Of a DNA stretch of 64,000 nucleotides, positions 11,479 to 22,960 are shown piece after piece; within the stretch, counting starts at the first letter, position 1, and the number at the start of each line of letters is the position of its first letter. The notes under the pieces are model-generated. The model was not told the DNA's origin and did not search any database. It saw nothing but the letters and a program-made list of their open reading frames with translations. The stretch is from the NCBI RefSeq assembly GCF_000143415.4, contig NW_003314390.1, positions 148,973 to 212,972 on the forward strand, given 5' to 3'. Both the position numbers and the translations under genes were made by a program. Source of the stretch: Selaginella moellendorffii. Its lineage: Eukaryota > Streptophyta > Lycopodiopsida > Selaginellales > Selaginellaceae.

Positions 11479-12144
11479 CTAACCAATTGCGCGTCTGGTC
11501 TGCTCGCTGAGGCGTATAGTGTGCCCATCTTCATGGCCCCATTTGCCAATCCAGTACTGCAAGCCGTGCTCATTGGTCGATTCAGCTGTTGGTCCGCTGA
11601 AGATTGGTCTCATGTACAAGGTATCCATTACGACCTCCTCACTGTTGGCCGGGTTGGGTCGAACTCTGATGCACTGAGCTTGCCTCCACAATGAGAGACT
11701 GTACTTTCCAAATGTTTTCCTCTCACCTGCAGCAAGCATGCATAGATCAAGAGGATCGATATAAGCGGATGAGGCTGATTGAATATACGTACCAGGTAAG
11801 ATTTCCACAAAACCCCCTTCGGACTGAAGCTTTTGAGTAATGAAGAGCACGGTGCTGGTTGCCCAACCTGTTGCGGTGGATGCAATTGATATACCTGAGA
11901 TGCTTGCAGCAGCAGCTGTGAAGGCCGCCAAGGCCTCGGTAGAAACAAAGAACACATCGATGACTCCATTAGCAACCAGAGCCGCGCTGAATGGTGCAGC
12001 GGCTCCAGCGGTTGCAACGACAGTGGCAACCGCCGCAAATACAGTGACAACAGTGGTGGCAATACCAATGGCTGCAGTATCAGGGCCTACCTTCACAAGG
12101 TAAGGGTCGCGAGTGTTGTTGTAGATGGAAATGTAGGAGCCCAT
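11479..12144 (-). CDS. Hypothetical 221-aa alanine-rich protein
   Basis: An intact single-exon frame lying between the two duplicated segments. The ATG at 12142-12144 (MGSYISIYNN) is chosen because the only in-frame codon further upstream is GTG. The N-terminal ~20 residues look folded and polar. Residues about 25-100 are a long Ala/Val/Thr-rich, weakly hydrophobic region that could insert into a membrane or form packed helices. The C-terminal ~100 residues are polar and mixed (LSLWRQAQCIRVRPN, HGLQYWIGKWGHEDGHTIRL). No signal peptide is evident and no family is recognised. Unlike its surroundings it shows no frame damage, which suggests a functional, possibly lineage-restricted gene. Confidence 0.5.
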   Translation of the reverse strand: MGSYISIYNNTRDPYLVKVGPDTAAIGIATTVVTVFAAVATVVATAGAAAPFSAALVANGVIDVFFVSTEALAAFTAAAASISGISIASTATGWATSTVLFITQKLQSEGGFVEILPGTYIQSASSAYIDPLDLCMLAAGERKTFGKYSLSLWRQAQCIRVRPNPANSEEVVMDTLYMRPIFSGPTAESTNEHGLQYWIGKWGHEDGHTIRLSEQTRRAIG

Positions 12145-13109
12145 TGCAAAATTTTGCACCCCAGCAGGCAGGCAATGCTGGCAATGTTGCTCGAGGAATC
12201 CTCATCCTGATATTTAAGGGTGCAAGCGGCATACAAGTTGCTAGTGTAAACAGAACGTGGAAACTCTAGGACATTGACAGGAATGAAATGTAACAACAAT
12301 TGAGAGCGTTGCAGCGTGCGGAAGACGTGGATGCGAGCCTCCAATTCAACATAGCACCACACACCAAATAGACCATTTGCAAGGTTGTGGCTCCTGTGCC
12401 TTGTGCTGGTACAAAGTCAGTATCAATAACCAAACAAGCTTGGGCGCCTTTTCATACCAGCCTGACCTGAACTCTCAAGTTAAGTAGGCCGCTTCACTTG
12501 GCTGGCAAATAGTTGCTCAAAGACAAAAGCCATACTGTTTGAATAGCAGTGCACGTGCATTGATGAACCACAATTCTGGAGTGTAATTTGGCCTGCAAAT
12601 AGTTGCTAAGCAGCATCACTTGTTATATGTTATATATACATCTTTTAACTTTTTAAAATTAAATGTGCATCATAATTAAAAAAATGTATATATATATTAG
12701 CATGTACTAGTTTCTCTAAATGTTTCAATTTTGTTTTAGGAGTATTTATTACATTGTTTTTATTTCTTTTTTCCTAATTACTAACACTGGGAGCCTTAAA
12801 AATATTTGTTCATATATTTGTTTATTTGTTCTTTGCACACTATCTATTCAGTAAATAATTTTAGTTTTTTTTGAATCACATTTATTTATAGCAAATAAAA
12901 AAGTTGACACTAATTAGGCATTATCTTAAACTCTAGGCATGTTCACAACAATTGATATGAGTTGAGGGAAGTATGAAACAGCAGGATTATGAAAACTATC
13001 ACAAGTAAAACAAGGTATACCTGTAAAAATAACAACTAATAACTAATGATATTCTGTTGAGACCGAGGAGTTGGAAGCATGCATCTAAACCATCGTTAAA
13101 TAGTTCCAT
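12145..13109. other. AT-rich intergenic stretch
   Basis: No supportable gene. The region from 12620 to 13050 is strongly AT-rich. It separates the orphan gene from duplication copy B. Confidence 0.6.
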
Positions 13110-13934
13110 ACTCTTCTCTCTGTTTGAATTTATCTTATGTACAACGCACAAAAAAAAGGGGGATTGTTGTCATTTTTCACCGTTGTTTCTTGTTCAATTT
13201 GCTCCACCTGCACAAAGACCTTGCTATGATTTCCTACCCTAGACTAAGTCAAAATGATTTGTTAATTGTGTTGATTCATTTGTTTTTCTTAGCTTTGCAT
13301 ATTGTGAACTGCGTGCACTCACCCTTGATAACTCAGCACAGATTCAATGCCAATCAGAACTAGTTTTCACAATGGATTGCTGGTCAATATGGTCAACATA
13401 ACAGTCGAAATTCAAATAACTGTAACAGCTGATACTGATTCTTGAAAATTTTTTCCCCTTAGATAATCTCTGAACTAACAAACTTGTCTAAATCAAAATA
13501 CATCATTTTTGGGGCGACCAAATATGGATTTACTCTGAAAGAGACACAGTGACATTGACAATGACAACTCGGGGAAGCTTTGCATTGTTGTCTCCAACAG
13601 AAAAGGAAATAAGCATAGTGCGAGGACAATTTAGTGGTGGTGTGCTGCTTCACAAATGATCGCTCACGTTGTTCAGTAGAGGTGTTGTCTGCAAATCAGG
13701 GAAACATGGAAAAATGTAATTCTTATGAATTATCAACTTATTTTTAACACAAAAAAATTCTTCATAAGCTAATACTAAGACCTCTGCAAGAGGTGAAATA
13801 GTTTGATGTCATTGGTTCTCCATTGCCCCTTTGTCGGATCCGGATAAAGTCACTCAAAAGAAGGTCCCAAGTTAAGTGTTATAACAATGAGTGAACTAGG
13901 CCGGGTGCGAAAGGGTCTAAGAGATAGTACAATT

Positions 13935-13946
13935 TGGTATCAGAGC
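13935..13946 (+). other. Retrotransposon primer binding site
   Basis: TGGTATCAGAGC is an exact 12-nt initiator tRNA-Met type primer binding site following a TACAAT LTR-like end. It faces right, opposite to the gag/pol debris around it, so at least two copia-type insertions contributed to this segment. Confidence 0.6.
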
Positions 13947-14645
13947 TAGACCCTAGTCCACAAAGAACTGTGGACCAATGGGTCTTTTCTGGGACATGTC
14001 TAGCCTTGGCGAATCACTGAAGGACTGATAAAAGAATAATCTTGGAGGGTTCAATGTGGGGGTTATGTAAAAAGTAGCAGGGTCGCTACCTACAGCAAAA
14101 TCAGATAAAACACAAAACCCAAACAAGGCCCTCAGAAACAAGAAATTGCCCCTTTGTTCGATCTGGATAAAGTTATTTAAAACATCTCAAGTTAAATGCT
14201 ACAACGGGGCACATAACTGGGATAGGTGAACGAGGCCGGGTGCAAACGGTATAGAGATAATGTTTGGGCCAAGTGTTACACCTTTAGTCACTAAATTTCA
14301 CTACTACTAGAAAATTGACAATTTTTTGTGCCTTAGGCATGGCAAGGAATTTAATGAATGTCAAAGTCAGTGGAGCAGGGCTACATATAGCTTTCTAGTG
14401 TGAAACTGCCGATCGATGCCGATTCCTAAAACATGAGCTGAAACATTAGCAAGCCAATGATAAATGTCGGTATATTGGTGTTGATGTCAAGAAGTTTGAA
14501 TGCATCTTTATCAATATTGAATAGAGCTCCAAGGATCTAGATTTTCAACTTGAATCCATGGTTGCTTTGTTGTCACACTCAATGAGAGTTAAGCTGAACT
14601 AGAACTCTACCCTTGCTGTAGACTATGAAGATATGAGCACCTGCT

Positions 14646-15560
14646 TCAGATTCTCGTAGCTTTTTCCAAGTTGAAAGCCTGGATTTTACAGAGAGGAGTA
14701 AATTTCTGCTTGAAGATCCATTTGGTGGAGACCAATCTTCTATCTTCTAGCAAATCTGCCAAACTCCAAGCATTGTTCTTCATAAGAGTATAATACTCTT
14801 CTTTCATTGCTCCGCGCCATTGGGTAGCCTCCCGACTATACATTGGAGGTTCTGGAGTCATCCATCGCTCAACCCCTGCAAAGTAGAAATCAGCTCCACT
14901 GTTGGCAGCATTCTTCCTCAAAGTCGAGGTGCTGGCAGACTCCAAAGCCTTGCGAGAGTGATAACTTATGTGCCCAGATTTGGTTGAGTGAGAATGAGAA
15001 GGCGAGGAGTGAGAAGGTAACCAATTAGGAGGCTAGAGGAGAAGGAGGAGGAAGGTCGTCTGATCCGTTGAAGACATTGTTCAGTACCACTGGTGAATCT
15101 GGAATAGGATCTGGTACTAGAGGCAATGGTGAACCTGGAGCTTGATTCACTTGAAATAGAGAGAGGCTCCCCGTCAAGTAGCAGCAGCCAAGATGCGTTA
15201 GTAGAGGAATCACAAGAGATGATACCTCTAGAATGCGAAGCGAGAAGATGCTTGTACAACTTTTGCTCATCAAACAAACCATCTATCTTGTGCTTGATGG
15301 TAATAGGCTTTCATTTGCTCACTGTAGCCAATGAGGACACAACAAGAGCTCTTGGGGTCCAATTTCTGTCACAGATCGTCAGGAACATGGGTGATGGAGA
15401 TGGCTCGCTGCATGCTTATGCATGCTGGCATGCCTCGATCTTTCTGAGGCAAAGCAGTAGCCTATATACCGAGTAAGAGCATCTCCTATAATATACCTTA
15501 CGAGCTGTGGACTGGGAAGAAACCTGCTCACTTACGCATCTTTGGTTGCGCTGCCTATGA
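14646..15560 (-). mobile_element. Ty1/copia pol fragments in opposite orientations
   Basis: Minus strand 14646-14945 encodes the start of a copia reverse transcriptase domain (ATQWRGAMKEEYYTLMKN followed by STKWIFKQKF). Minus strand 14966-15282 continues upstream into the variable region between integrase and reverse transcriptase (FDEQKLYKHLL). Plus strand 15489-15560 encodes the integrase C-terminal motif PYELWTGKKPAHLRIFGCAA. The two halves therefore face opposite ways, showing an inversion or nested insertion. There are no intact open frames. Confidence 0.7.
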
Positions 15561-16259
15561 GGTCCTATTCACTGTCGTAGTGAAGAACTTGAAGCCATAG
15601 ACCTGTTGCCACCTCAACCTTTGCTTTGAAAAGCTAGAACAGCTGCATGACTTCAGATTTATGACGCATCAGCTTCACTACCACCTTCCTTGTATATATG
15701 TTTCTGTGTGAAGGTAGCAACATGCATGGGTACGCAAACATCCAAATGAACCAGTGCTAACGCCTGTGTACAACAAATCTGGAGAAAAATTGCCGAGAAA
15801 GAACCACTTCTGGTAACACTTGTGCAAGCTCCTTGATTGATGCCATAGTTGAAGAGAAACTGCCTCCTTGGCTGCTAAAGTGGCACTTGTTGGGATGACT
15901 GTGGCGTTTAGCTTATATACCCCACCACATCTACTGCCACTGGCAACCTCCTCCTATCGCTGGTCCAGTAACTAACAGCTGCTGTGACTGAATGTCTATG
16001 ATATCACTGACAGAAGACAGAATCTGGCTTATTCTTGGCACAAAATAGACCTCTGCAATCCTTCAGAGCTGTTCTGTATGAACGATTAGGGAACCTTGGG
16101 CAGCCACTGGTATGGCTGCTTTGTTCAGTGTTCAACCTGGAGATAGAAAGTGAGGCATATCCAACACGTCAATTTGAGGTGTCATGTGTAGTGTGGCTCT
16201 AGAATCGAGCCATACTTCTGCTGCTCTGCCTTGGAGATCTCTTGCGCCCCATAAGCAAC

Positions 16260-17162
16260 TGTTGCGCTAGCTGTTGCTGCATTGAATGCTTGAGTGGGCT
16301 ATCTCGAGCAAAATGTCCATGTTTTTCACAATGGTTGCAAATACCTTTCTACCTCCATAGCCGGTCATGCTAGAAGGTGAGGCGCTGCCTGCGCGATTTT
16401 GTTGCTGCCTGTTATCTCCTCTTGAACAAGGAGGACGAGTTGATGGTTTCCTTTTCTCACCACTAGGGCTGTCGCTTGAGAACTTGAGGCCTTCCCATGA
16501 TCGGAAAACTTTTCCTTTAAGATCGCAGCCTGCATCTTCTGATACTTAAGGCCATCGATGTTATTCAGAGTAGTTCATAATGAATCAAACTTTGCATGCC
16601 CTCGCATAGCATTCAGGAGTAATGCTTGCATATCCACATCTGCTACAGTGTCACCCAGACTGTGACCGCAAAGTTTTCATCCTGCCCAAGAATGTGAAGA
16701 TAGGCTGTCCTGGAGAAAGCTTTAGGCCGAAGAACTCAATCTTCAAATCCACCTTCATCAATTGAGCACTAGCACGACTGCCCAACGTGTTGTGTAGTAG
16801 TGCCCTGCAGGCTTCTCGATATCTAGATGATGGTGAAAATCACGACCTAGCCCCAACAAGGCTAGGTCATGTGCCATATCGGAGTCCCCACTTCGCATCA
16901 GGATCTTATGGTTGTGGCTCTTTTCCTCTGATCAATGTCACACAGGAAAATAAACTCCATCTCCTTGCTCCAATTGAAGAAGTCTCGCCCATCATAGATG
17001 GGGATTAGAATTGTTGGTGTTTAGGGACGAAGCTGCCTTGGGCCTAGATGCTCAAAGACACAGTGTCTCCTTTATGATCTTGTGACTACGTCCGCAACTT
17101 AACTAACATCTTTTGCATTTCTTTCTTCTTGGCCATCCCTGGTCAAACCCGCTCTGATACCA
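16260..17162 (-). mobile_element. Ty1/copia gag remnant with primer binding site (copy B)
   Basis: The minus strand carries a primer binding site at 17151-17162 (GCTCTGATACCA on the plus strand). It is followed by gag-like sequence running leftwards to a zinc-knuckle relic near 16290-16345, where the final Cys codon is changed (FARDS). The plus-strand bases after 17162 begin TG, consistent with the inner edge of a 5' LTR on the minus strand. The outer LTR edge could not be fixed. Confidence 0.7.
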
Positions 17163-17939
17163 TGACAGAGAATGCGGACAGATTTTCATTGCAGGGTGAA
17201 TATGTAAGAGCTAAAAGGGGAACGTGACCCTAGACCTAGGGTGACTTGGATGATGAGTAGATGATGATGAGGCTGCCACCTAAGCAACATTATGAATAGT
17301 AGATACTGAAAAGAACAAATCAAAATTTAAAAAGACTTACTCCATCCTTCGTGACAAATCTTTCATCGAAGTTATCCATTTCATCGTAATTAAAATCAGT
17401 ACCATAAGAAAATAAATCACCAAAAGGCCATAAAACGAAAGTTTATCCATAAGCTGTCGTATTGTTTTCAACGATTCACTCCTACTTTAACAAAGTATAA
17501 TCTTAGAACTAGTTAGAAACAAAATAGCAAATCTTGAAGGATATATTCCATCCATATGAGACGCGACATTAGATCTACATCCAATGCACAACCTGGAAAC
17601 CCGGCAGCCTTTTTCGACCCCTTCTCGTTCATCAAGGTTGGTGGAAAAGCTAAGTCGGTGCCAGTTTTGCAGTTGAAATGTCAAATGTGCTTCTCCGGAT
17701 TGAAAGCCACTGTTAGAGCAATCAGTAAGATTATCCCTGATACCAAACAATTGGTTTACACACCGAATGTTAATACCTTTCAATTCTCCTCTGACATCCA
17801 AGATTGAGGTCGGGAGCCCCTCCGATTAGTCGTCACACAAATTCTTCAAATTAAGAAAAGCTTACAAACCTTACACCGTTTATGCCAGCTCCAAGAACAG
17901 GCATAATCCGATGGACGAGATGGAGGAGCTTGCATGAGT

Positions 17940-18500
17940 TCTCCTGCAACACCGAGAGTTAATCATCAACAATAAGCTTTCCAGCAAAAGAAACAGGCTT
18001 TTACCCTGCACCGAGTCCAAGAACAAGCAAGAGAAGTTGAAATATCAAAGCGATTCTCCTGCAACACCTATTAAGGAAGCCTTCCAGCACAAGAAAAAAG
18101 CTTACTTTGCACCGCAGCTGCTGAAAGAAGGATCGGCTGGGCCAGAACGAGCAGATCGCGGAAAATCACGTAAGTTCTCCTGCATCAACGATTCATCGTC
18201 AACAATATCCTTCCAGCACAAGAAATAAGCTTACCTTGCGAGTCCAGTAACAGGTGGACCAGATCTTGAGATACCGTGCAGCTTCTCCTGCAATCAGCAA
18301 CAAGATCGGTATGAAATGCGATTTCGACTTGAAATCTCGGAAACACCATGGAAGAAGAACGACGCTCAATCGCTACCGTAAATATGCAAGGAAATGCGGC
18401 GATCCGAGAAAGAAAGAAGCGCTAGCGAGCGGCCATCGATGCGCGGGAGGGAAATGAGTCAAGAGAAGAAAATCGATCGATTACCTTGCCGGGAACTTCT
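17940..18500 (-). pseudogene. Repeated-intron gene relic (copy B)
   Basis: Counterpart of 9480-10192. The three homologous introns are conserved, but the exon matching 9690-9761 has gained 2 bp (GCAGATCGCGG against GCAGAGCGG), which breaks the frame. The first exon and promoter region are deleted. This copy is very unlikely to be functional. Confidence 0.5.
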
Positions 18501-19344
18501 GCCACTGGCTGCTCCCGCTGCAAAAGGCATTTGCTGGAACAACAGCCGTCCACGACACTCTTATCTCTTCTCTGCATTGAATCCAGCACGAATTAATATT
18601 TAGCATCTGGATATGGCCCCAAATTCCCCCAAAGAGTGTGTCAACCGAGGAGATCACCCACCGGCATTGTATCAAAAGCATTCTCATCTTTATCAAAATG
18701 ACCTTCTTAGGCATATGCTGCATATGGCACTTTGTCAAGCAGCAGTTCCACGGCATCCAGCATGCTGAATGGTGCCAGCATTTCTCAGAGAGCACTACGT
18801 TCCAGGTGACCGCTGACAAAAGAAACCCGGGCACTGCTGCTGGAGTCGAGAAGCTGGATACCTCCGGTGGCATTTGCCATAGCTGAGGAGCAGCGAGATT
18901 GGTATCGTCACGCTGTCGATGATCTTGGTGGCGTTCTGCCATGTTCTTGGGTGATCACTCTTCGATCCAATCTTTGACAATGCAGCGAATGGAGAGAGCT
19001 CGAAAGGCGCTACAAGTAGTCTCTAGTGGTGCGATGGGACGCCCAAGGCCATGGAATTCGGCCAGCCAGATAGGGGACGTTGTTGTGTTTAAGCTCACTT
19101 TACGGATTTCATGCAAGAGATCATGCAGGATTCCGGGACACACGGCTCTGTCGTAAATCCTGGTCATGTGCAAGGACTCGAGCAGCTTTTTTTCTACCGG
19201 GCCTTCTTTCCAAGTCCAAAATGGTGGAGCTTGTTTCGTGGGATGATCAGTTGCTGGTGGTGACTGTGAGAAAAAAAGGGGAAGAATGCCCTTGGGTTTT
19301 TCGCGAGGACGAAGTTCGCCAAAAAAGACTTCCAATGCTGCCAC
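18481..19344 (-). pseudogene. Duplicated unidentified gene fragment (copy B)
   Basis: Counterpart of 10335-11012, about 90% similar by eye, with short deletions. It keeps an open minus-strand frame at 18955-19344 containing SPIWLAEFHGLGRPI. No domain recognised. A third, more distant relative of its upstream part may occur at about 19920-20450, which shares a CCAATGC..ATCTTTACGA segment. Confidence 0.3.
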
Positions 19345-19520
19345 CTTTACGAAGATCCAAGCTCTGTCTGCCGAGAAGAGGCTACTGGCAATCTTTCACG
19401 AGCTTCTTAGCCTCACGATCGAAAAGAGAGCTGCTTCTACAAGGTTCAAAGAATTGTTGCGTGCTCAAAATGACCGGGTTGAAGCTCAGAGTCTGCTATG
19501 CTTTGAGCTTACTTCACAAG

Positions 19521-22120
19521 CTGTGGCTTTTAAGGGCAATGAACATAGCATCACTAGAACCAGGAAACACACAAGGTTTAAGGATCTACGATCAAACATG
19601 AAGCACTCGCCTTGCCACGAGCTCTCTGCCGGCTGTGTCTCTTCCAAGTATCTGAGAATTTCAGAAACCTTCAAAACTCAACCTAAACGGGCATGGTGTA
19701 GAAAGCATAAAAAACATTCGTAGCTTGTTCCAAATGACCTTGGGCATCTGGTGCACGGATCGCATCTATATTTCCAGGTGTTTACGTGGCACTTGCATAT
19801 CCATCCAGCATGCGGCTTGCGCCGTGGCTCATCTGGCCTCTCTGCCAAAACTCTCCTGACGTGAGAAAGATGCCCGAAGAGAGCATATGCTGCAAGAGGA
19901 TCGAGTGAAGAAGCTGGGTTCTTGATCAAACCCAGGGTTTCAGCTAATGCCGAGACGAGAGACGATTCATGCTGCGACACACGGCGGACTGGAGACTTCA
20001 CGGCCTTCGTGGGGAATGCTGATCTTGCAGCTTTCCCTGGGTCCCAATTGGTTGGAGCGTGTTTCGTGGGATCAGTGACTGAGCTATGGATGTGGTTTAG
20101 TGGTTGTGCTCCATACGAAATTCTCGGTCCTTCCTCGAGCGTTTCCAAAGAAGTTGGAAGTCGACAAGTTTCAAAGACTTCCAATGCCGTCATCTTTACG
20201 AATACCCTGGAAGATCCAAGCAGTGCGACTGGCTGGCGAGAGGCAATCTTTGACGAGTTTCTCAGCCTCACGATTGATCGAAAAGAGAGCAAAACAGCTG
20301 ATGTGTCTGCCGGGGAGCAACTTACCGCAAGGTGGCGTTTCTCCGCGAGAAACGATTGCGTTCTTGTGACAAGAGTGAAGGATCTTCCTGTCACAATTAA
20401 GAAATCCATCCATGGGCCTGCTACTTCAAGAGTGGAGCCCCGTGGATAAGAATGCCTGGTGTACAACTTAGCACACACGAAAACGACAACGAAGCTAGCG
20501 AGGTAAGTTCTTGTTATAGATCAGTACGCTTTGATTCCGGTTCTCGTTTTCTCTTTGGGGCCCTTTCGCAGAGCTCGTGGATGACTTGTGGAAGAAGAAG
20601 AAGATGCCAAATGCAAAGAGGGCCATACTCTCTCGCTCGCCAGGGCCCAAAGATGGATTCTTCGGGACTTTCCATACATGGAGGTATGGTTGCTTTCTCT
20701 TTCTCTTTTTTTGTTTTCTTTTTCTCCTGTCTGTTCTACTGTTCACTGTGAGCAGCAGTGATTGACGCTTGCTACTCGTAGATGGCCAAACGCCGCGCTA
20801 GGCACGAAGCTCCAAATCGATCCTTTGGAGTGACGCGGCGAATCAATCAATATTTTTTTCTTTCCAGTGGCATGAGCTTTCTCGATTGACTGGACGTGTA
20901 GATGAGCAGTGCCCGACCACTGTGAGCAATGCATTGTCTATGATACTGCACGAGCAGTGGCAGGCAGCGTGGTCTGCTCAGCTGTTTAGCTCCACGACGT
21001 TTACTACGAAAGAGATTCGCGGCTGCGAGTGACGCAAAGCTGGTACTATTACTTTTCTCTCGTCTTTGTTAGCGGCAACCACGTTTTTGGTGCTGGTTTC
21101 CTTCTGACGCACTTGGTTTTTTCAAATGTTTTCCCAGATGCTCGTCTCTCTCCTCGATAGCTACGACGAGTCATTTGTTTTGTTTCCCGAAGGCGGTGCC
21201 TGCGACTAAAACAAATCGATCAGCGTCACGAACAGACCTCCAGGACCGAGGCGAGCGAAGCAACAAGTTGGCGGCCATCGCAATCAGATCCTGGAGCACG
21301 GATGATTTGGCCCCTGACGCGGACGATTGACGAGCTGAGGTGGTGCAGTATATATTGTATTTGTGGAAAGATAAAGAGGTACGTGGTTTTGCTTTCCTCT
21401 CTGCTTCTTTCGCCATAGCCTGGGAAAGCAGACAAAGTGGTGTCTCTCGCTTGGCAGGGAAGAGGGTCCTTTGTTTGCTGCTGACGCTTCCACATGAATC
21501 AAATATCGTCAGCACAGTGCGAACTCCACATGGCAAAGGTGCAGCCGCAGCAATCCTTGCAGCTTTATTCCAATGACTCCCATCGAGACTTCAGAAGAAA
21601 AAAAACCAGTCAATTTCCTCGAGAGCAGGCTAAGCTCCAAGGTACCTTTTGTTTTCTCGCATGGTTTATAGATCGATCGCTCTCTTCCCCCATGGTTTAT
21701 AGATCGATCGCTCTCTTTACAAGTGGTGGCTTTGATTCCACATCCAGATCGAGGGCGATTGCCATCGGAAAACAATGCCCTGGCGGAGATTTTTTCCATG
21801 GATAATCGATCAAATGATATAGAATTTAGAGGCACCGATGGAGCGATCGGGCGATATCTACAGCGAGCGATCGATGGAGCTGGAGAGCGTCTCATCGTCG
21901 CCAGTGAAAATAATGGCACCTAACACGGGCTCATGGGTTCCTTTCGTGGCGGCCATTCGTAGCATGTGAACGCTACGAGGGCAAACTCAAATGCGTGACG
22001 TTATTCCTGCGAATATGCGCTTTGACCCTTGGGTTGGAGGGAATCGAACCGGCAGTTGTGCTGTTAACCGGGGTTAGGGTCCCTTTCCAACGCTGCTACG
22101 GTGCTACAGTGCGCGGTTGC
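19521..22120. other. Intergenic stretch, no supportable gene
   Basis: It contains the third diverged repeat at about 19920-20450 and a 29-bp direct repeat (CATGGTTTATAGATCGATCG core) at 21660-21719. The 266-aa minus-strand frame at 19678-20478 overlaps the repeat and has no recognisable domain. Confidence 0.5.
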
Positions 22121-22132
22121 CCCTTTTTATAA
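22121..22132 (+). promoter_or_regulatory. Candidate TATA region of the AdoMetDC-ODC gene
   Basis: CCCTTTTTATAA lies about 390 bp before the upstream reading frames and about 830 bp before the main start codon. It is the only good TATA-like element upstream. The leader between contains at least one likely intron ending TTCTTCTTCCAG at 22503. Confidence 0.35.
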
Positions 22133-22512
22133 CGCGGGCACCAAAAGCATTCCAAGAAGAAGAGAGAGCGTTCTTGACGGAGGCGGCGTAGGCGACGGCA
22201 GCAGCGTCTTGGCGCAAGGTTTGATTCTTTGGTTTCTCTCATCGGCGCCGGCGCGCGATCTTAGATCGCCGCCTCGCAATCGGCGAATTCGCCTCTTTTC
22301 TCTCTGTTGCATGCGCCGATTCATCGATTGATCGCTGGTTTCGTGGCTCCTGTGCTGCGCAGGCTTGGATTCGTGCGATATTTCGTCCTGGGGAAAGGCG
22401 AGGATCCGGTTTTCTTCACATTCGAGTAGGAAATTTTTTGGCGTGGTTTGGATTGGAATGGGACTCATCCCTTGTTCTTGTGGTGTGCTTCTTCTTCTTC
22501 CAGGCGGATTGA

Positions 22513-22521
22513 ATGTTTTAA
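22513..22521 (+). promoter_or_regulatory. Tiny upstream ORF (ATG TTT TAA)
   Basis: A two-codon upstream ORF whose stop codon shares its last A with the ATG of the next upstream ORF at 22521. This one-base overlap of a tiny and a small uORF is the arrangement known from plant AdoMetDC leaders, where the pair sets translation according to polyamine level. Its presence supports 22961 as the main start. Confidence 0.85.
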
Positions 22522-22738
22522 TGGCGTCGACGCGTGATTCTAGTAAATCGAAACGCGACTCTGTCCAATACGAGTCTCCTCTCGGCTACAAGATTGAGGA
22601 CATCAGGCCTGACGGTGATATTGAAAAGTTCCGCTGCGCTGCCTACTCAAACGTAAGCTCCTTTGTTTTCTCTGCGAGAAATGCGTCGCGAGCTAATTCG
22701 TCCCTTCTTCTTTGCAGTTCGTCCGAAAACCATCCTGA
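22521..22738 (+). CDS. Conserved small upstream ORF peptide (50 aa) of plant AdoMetDC mRNA
   Basis: Exons 22521-22652 and 22718-22738 with a 65-bp intron (GTAAGC..TTTGCAG). The peptide begins MASTRDSSKSKRDS and contains YESPLGYKIEDIRP, the hallmark of the plant AdoMetDC uORF peptide. After splicing it ends AAYSN-FVRKPS, matching the conserved C-terminus. In plants this peptide stalls ribosomes and represses the main frame when spermidine and spermine are abundant; overlap with the tiny uORF modulates this. Without splicing the frame would read on into a different tail, so intron removal is needed for the conserved end. Confidence 0.9.
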
Positions 22739-22960
22739 TACCCCCCAGAAAGAAGAGCCAGTAGAGTAGGCTAGGGCCTTCCCCTCGTCAAATCCTTTGC
22801 TTGGAGTCTCCTTTACCTCTTGGAGCTGGTCTGCGGCATGCTGCACGGTGGCAGATCAGCTCCCTGCTCTCGGGAGCAGCATTCTTCCCGCTAGCTAGCT
22901 AGCTCTTTAGCCGGTCTCTCCTCTCTTTTTTTTCCCCTCCGTCTCCTCTCACAAGCCAAG

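Larger units (their letters stand above)
13110..19520. repeat. Segmental duplication, copy B
   Basis: Direct-orientation counterpart of 5992-11340, with matching landmarks throughout. It differs by an extra ~1.1 kb of copia pol sequence (14440-15567), a preserved minus-strand primer binding site and LTR edge at 17151-17163, and loss of about 200 bp corresponding to 10097-10297 of copy A. That loss fuses the end of the repeated-intron block to the following fragment. Confidence 0.8.

Noticed and set aside
17556-17807. 83-aa plus-strand frame in duplication copy B
   Set aside because: The matching frame in copy A is disrupted by indels and no domain is seen, so coding is not supported.
19678-20478. 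266-aa minus-strand frame
   Set aside because: It overlaps a diverged repeat related to the duplicated segments, has no recognisable domain and lacks a conserved counterpart frame.
22030-22090. tRNA-like sequence (GAATCGAACC and CTGTTAACCG segments)
   Set aside because: Neither strand folds into an acceptor stem, anticodon stem and T-stem in the right order; only isolated box-like motifs match.
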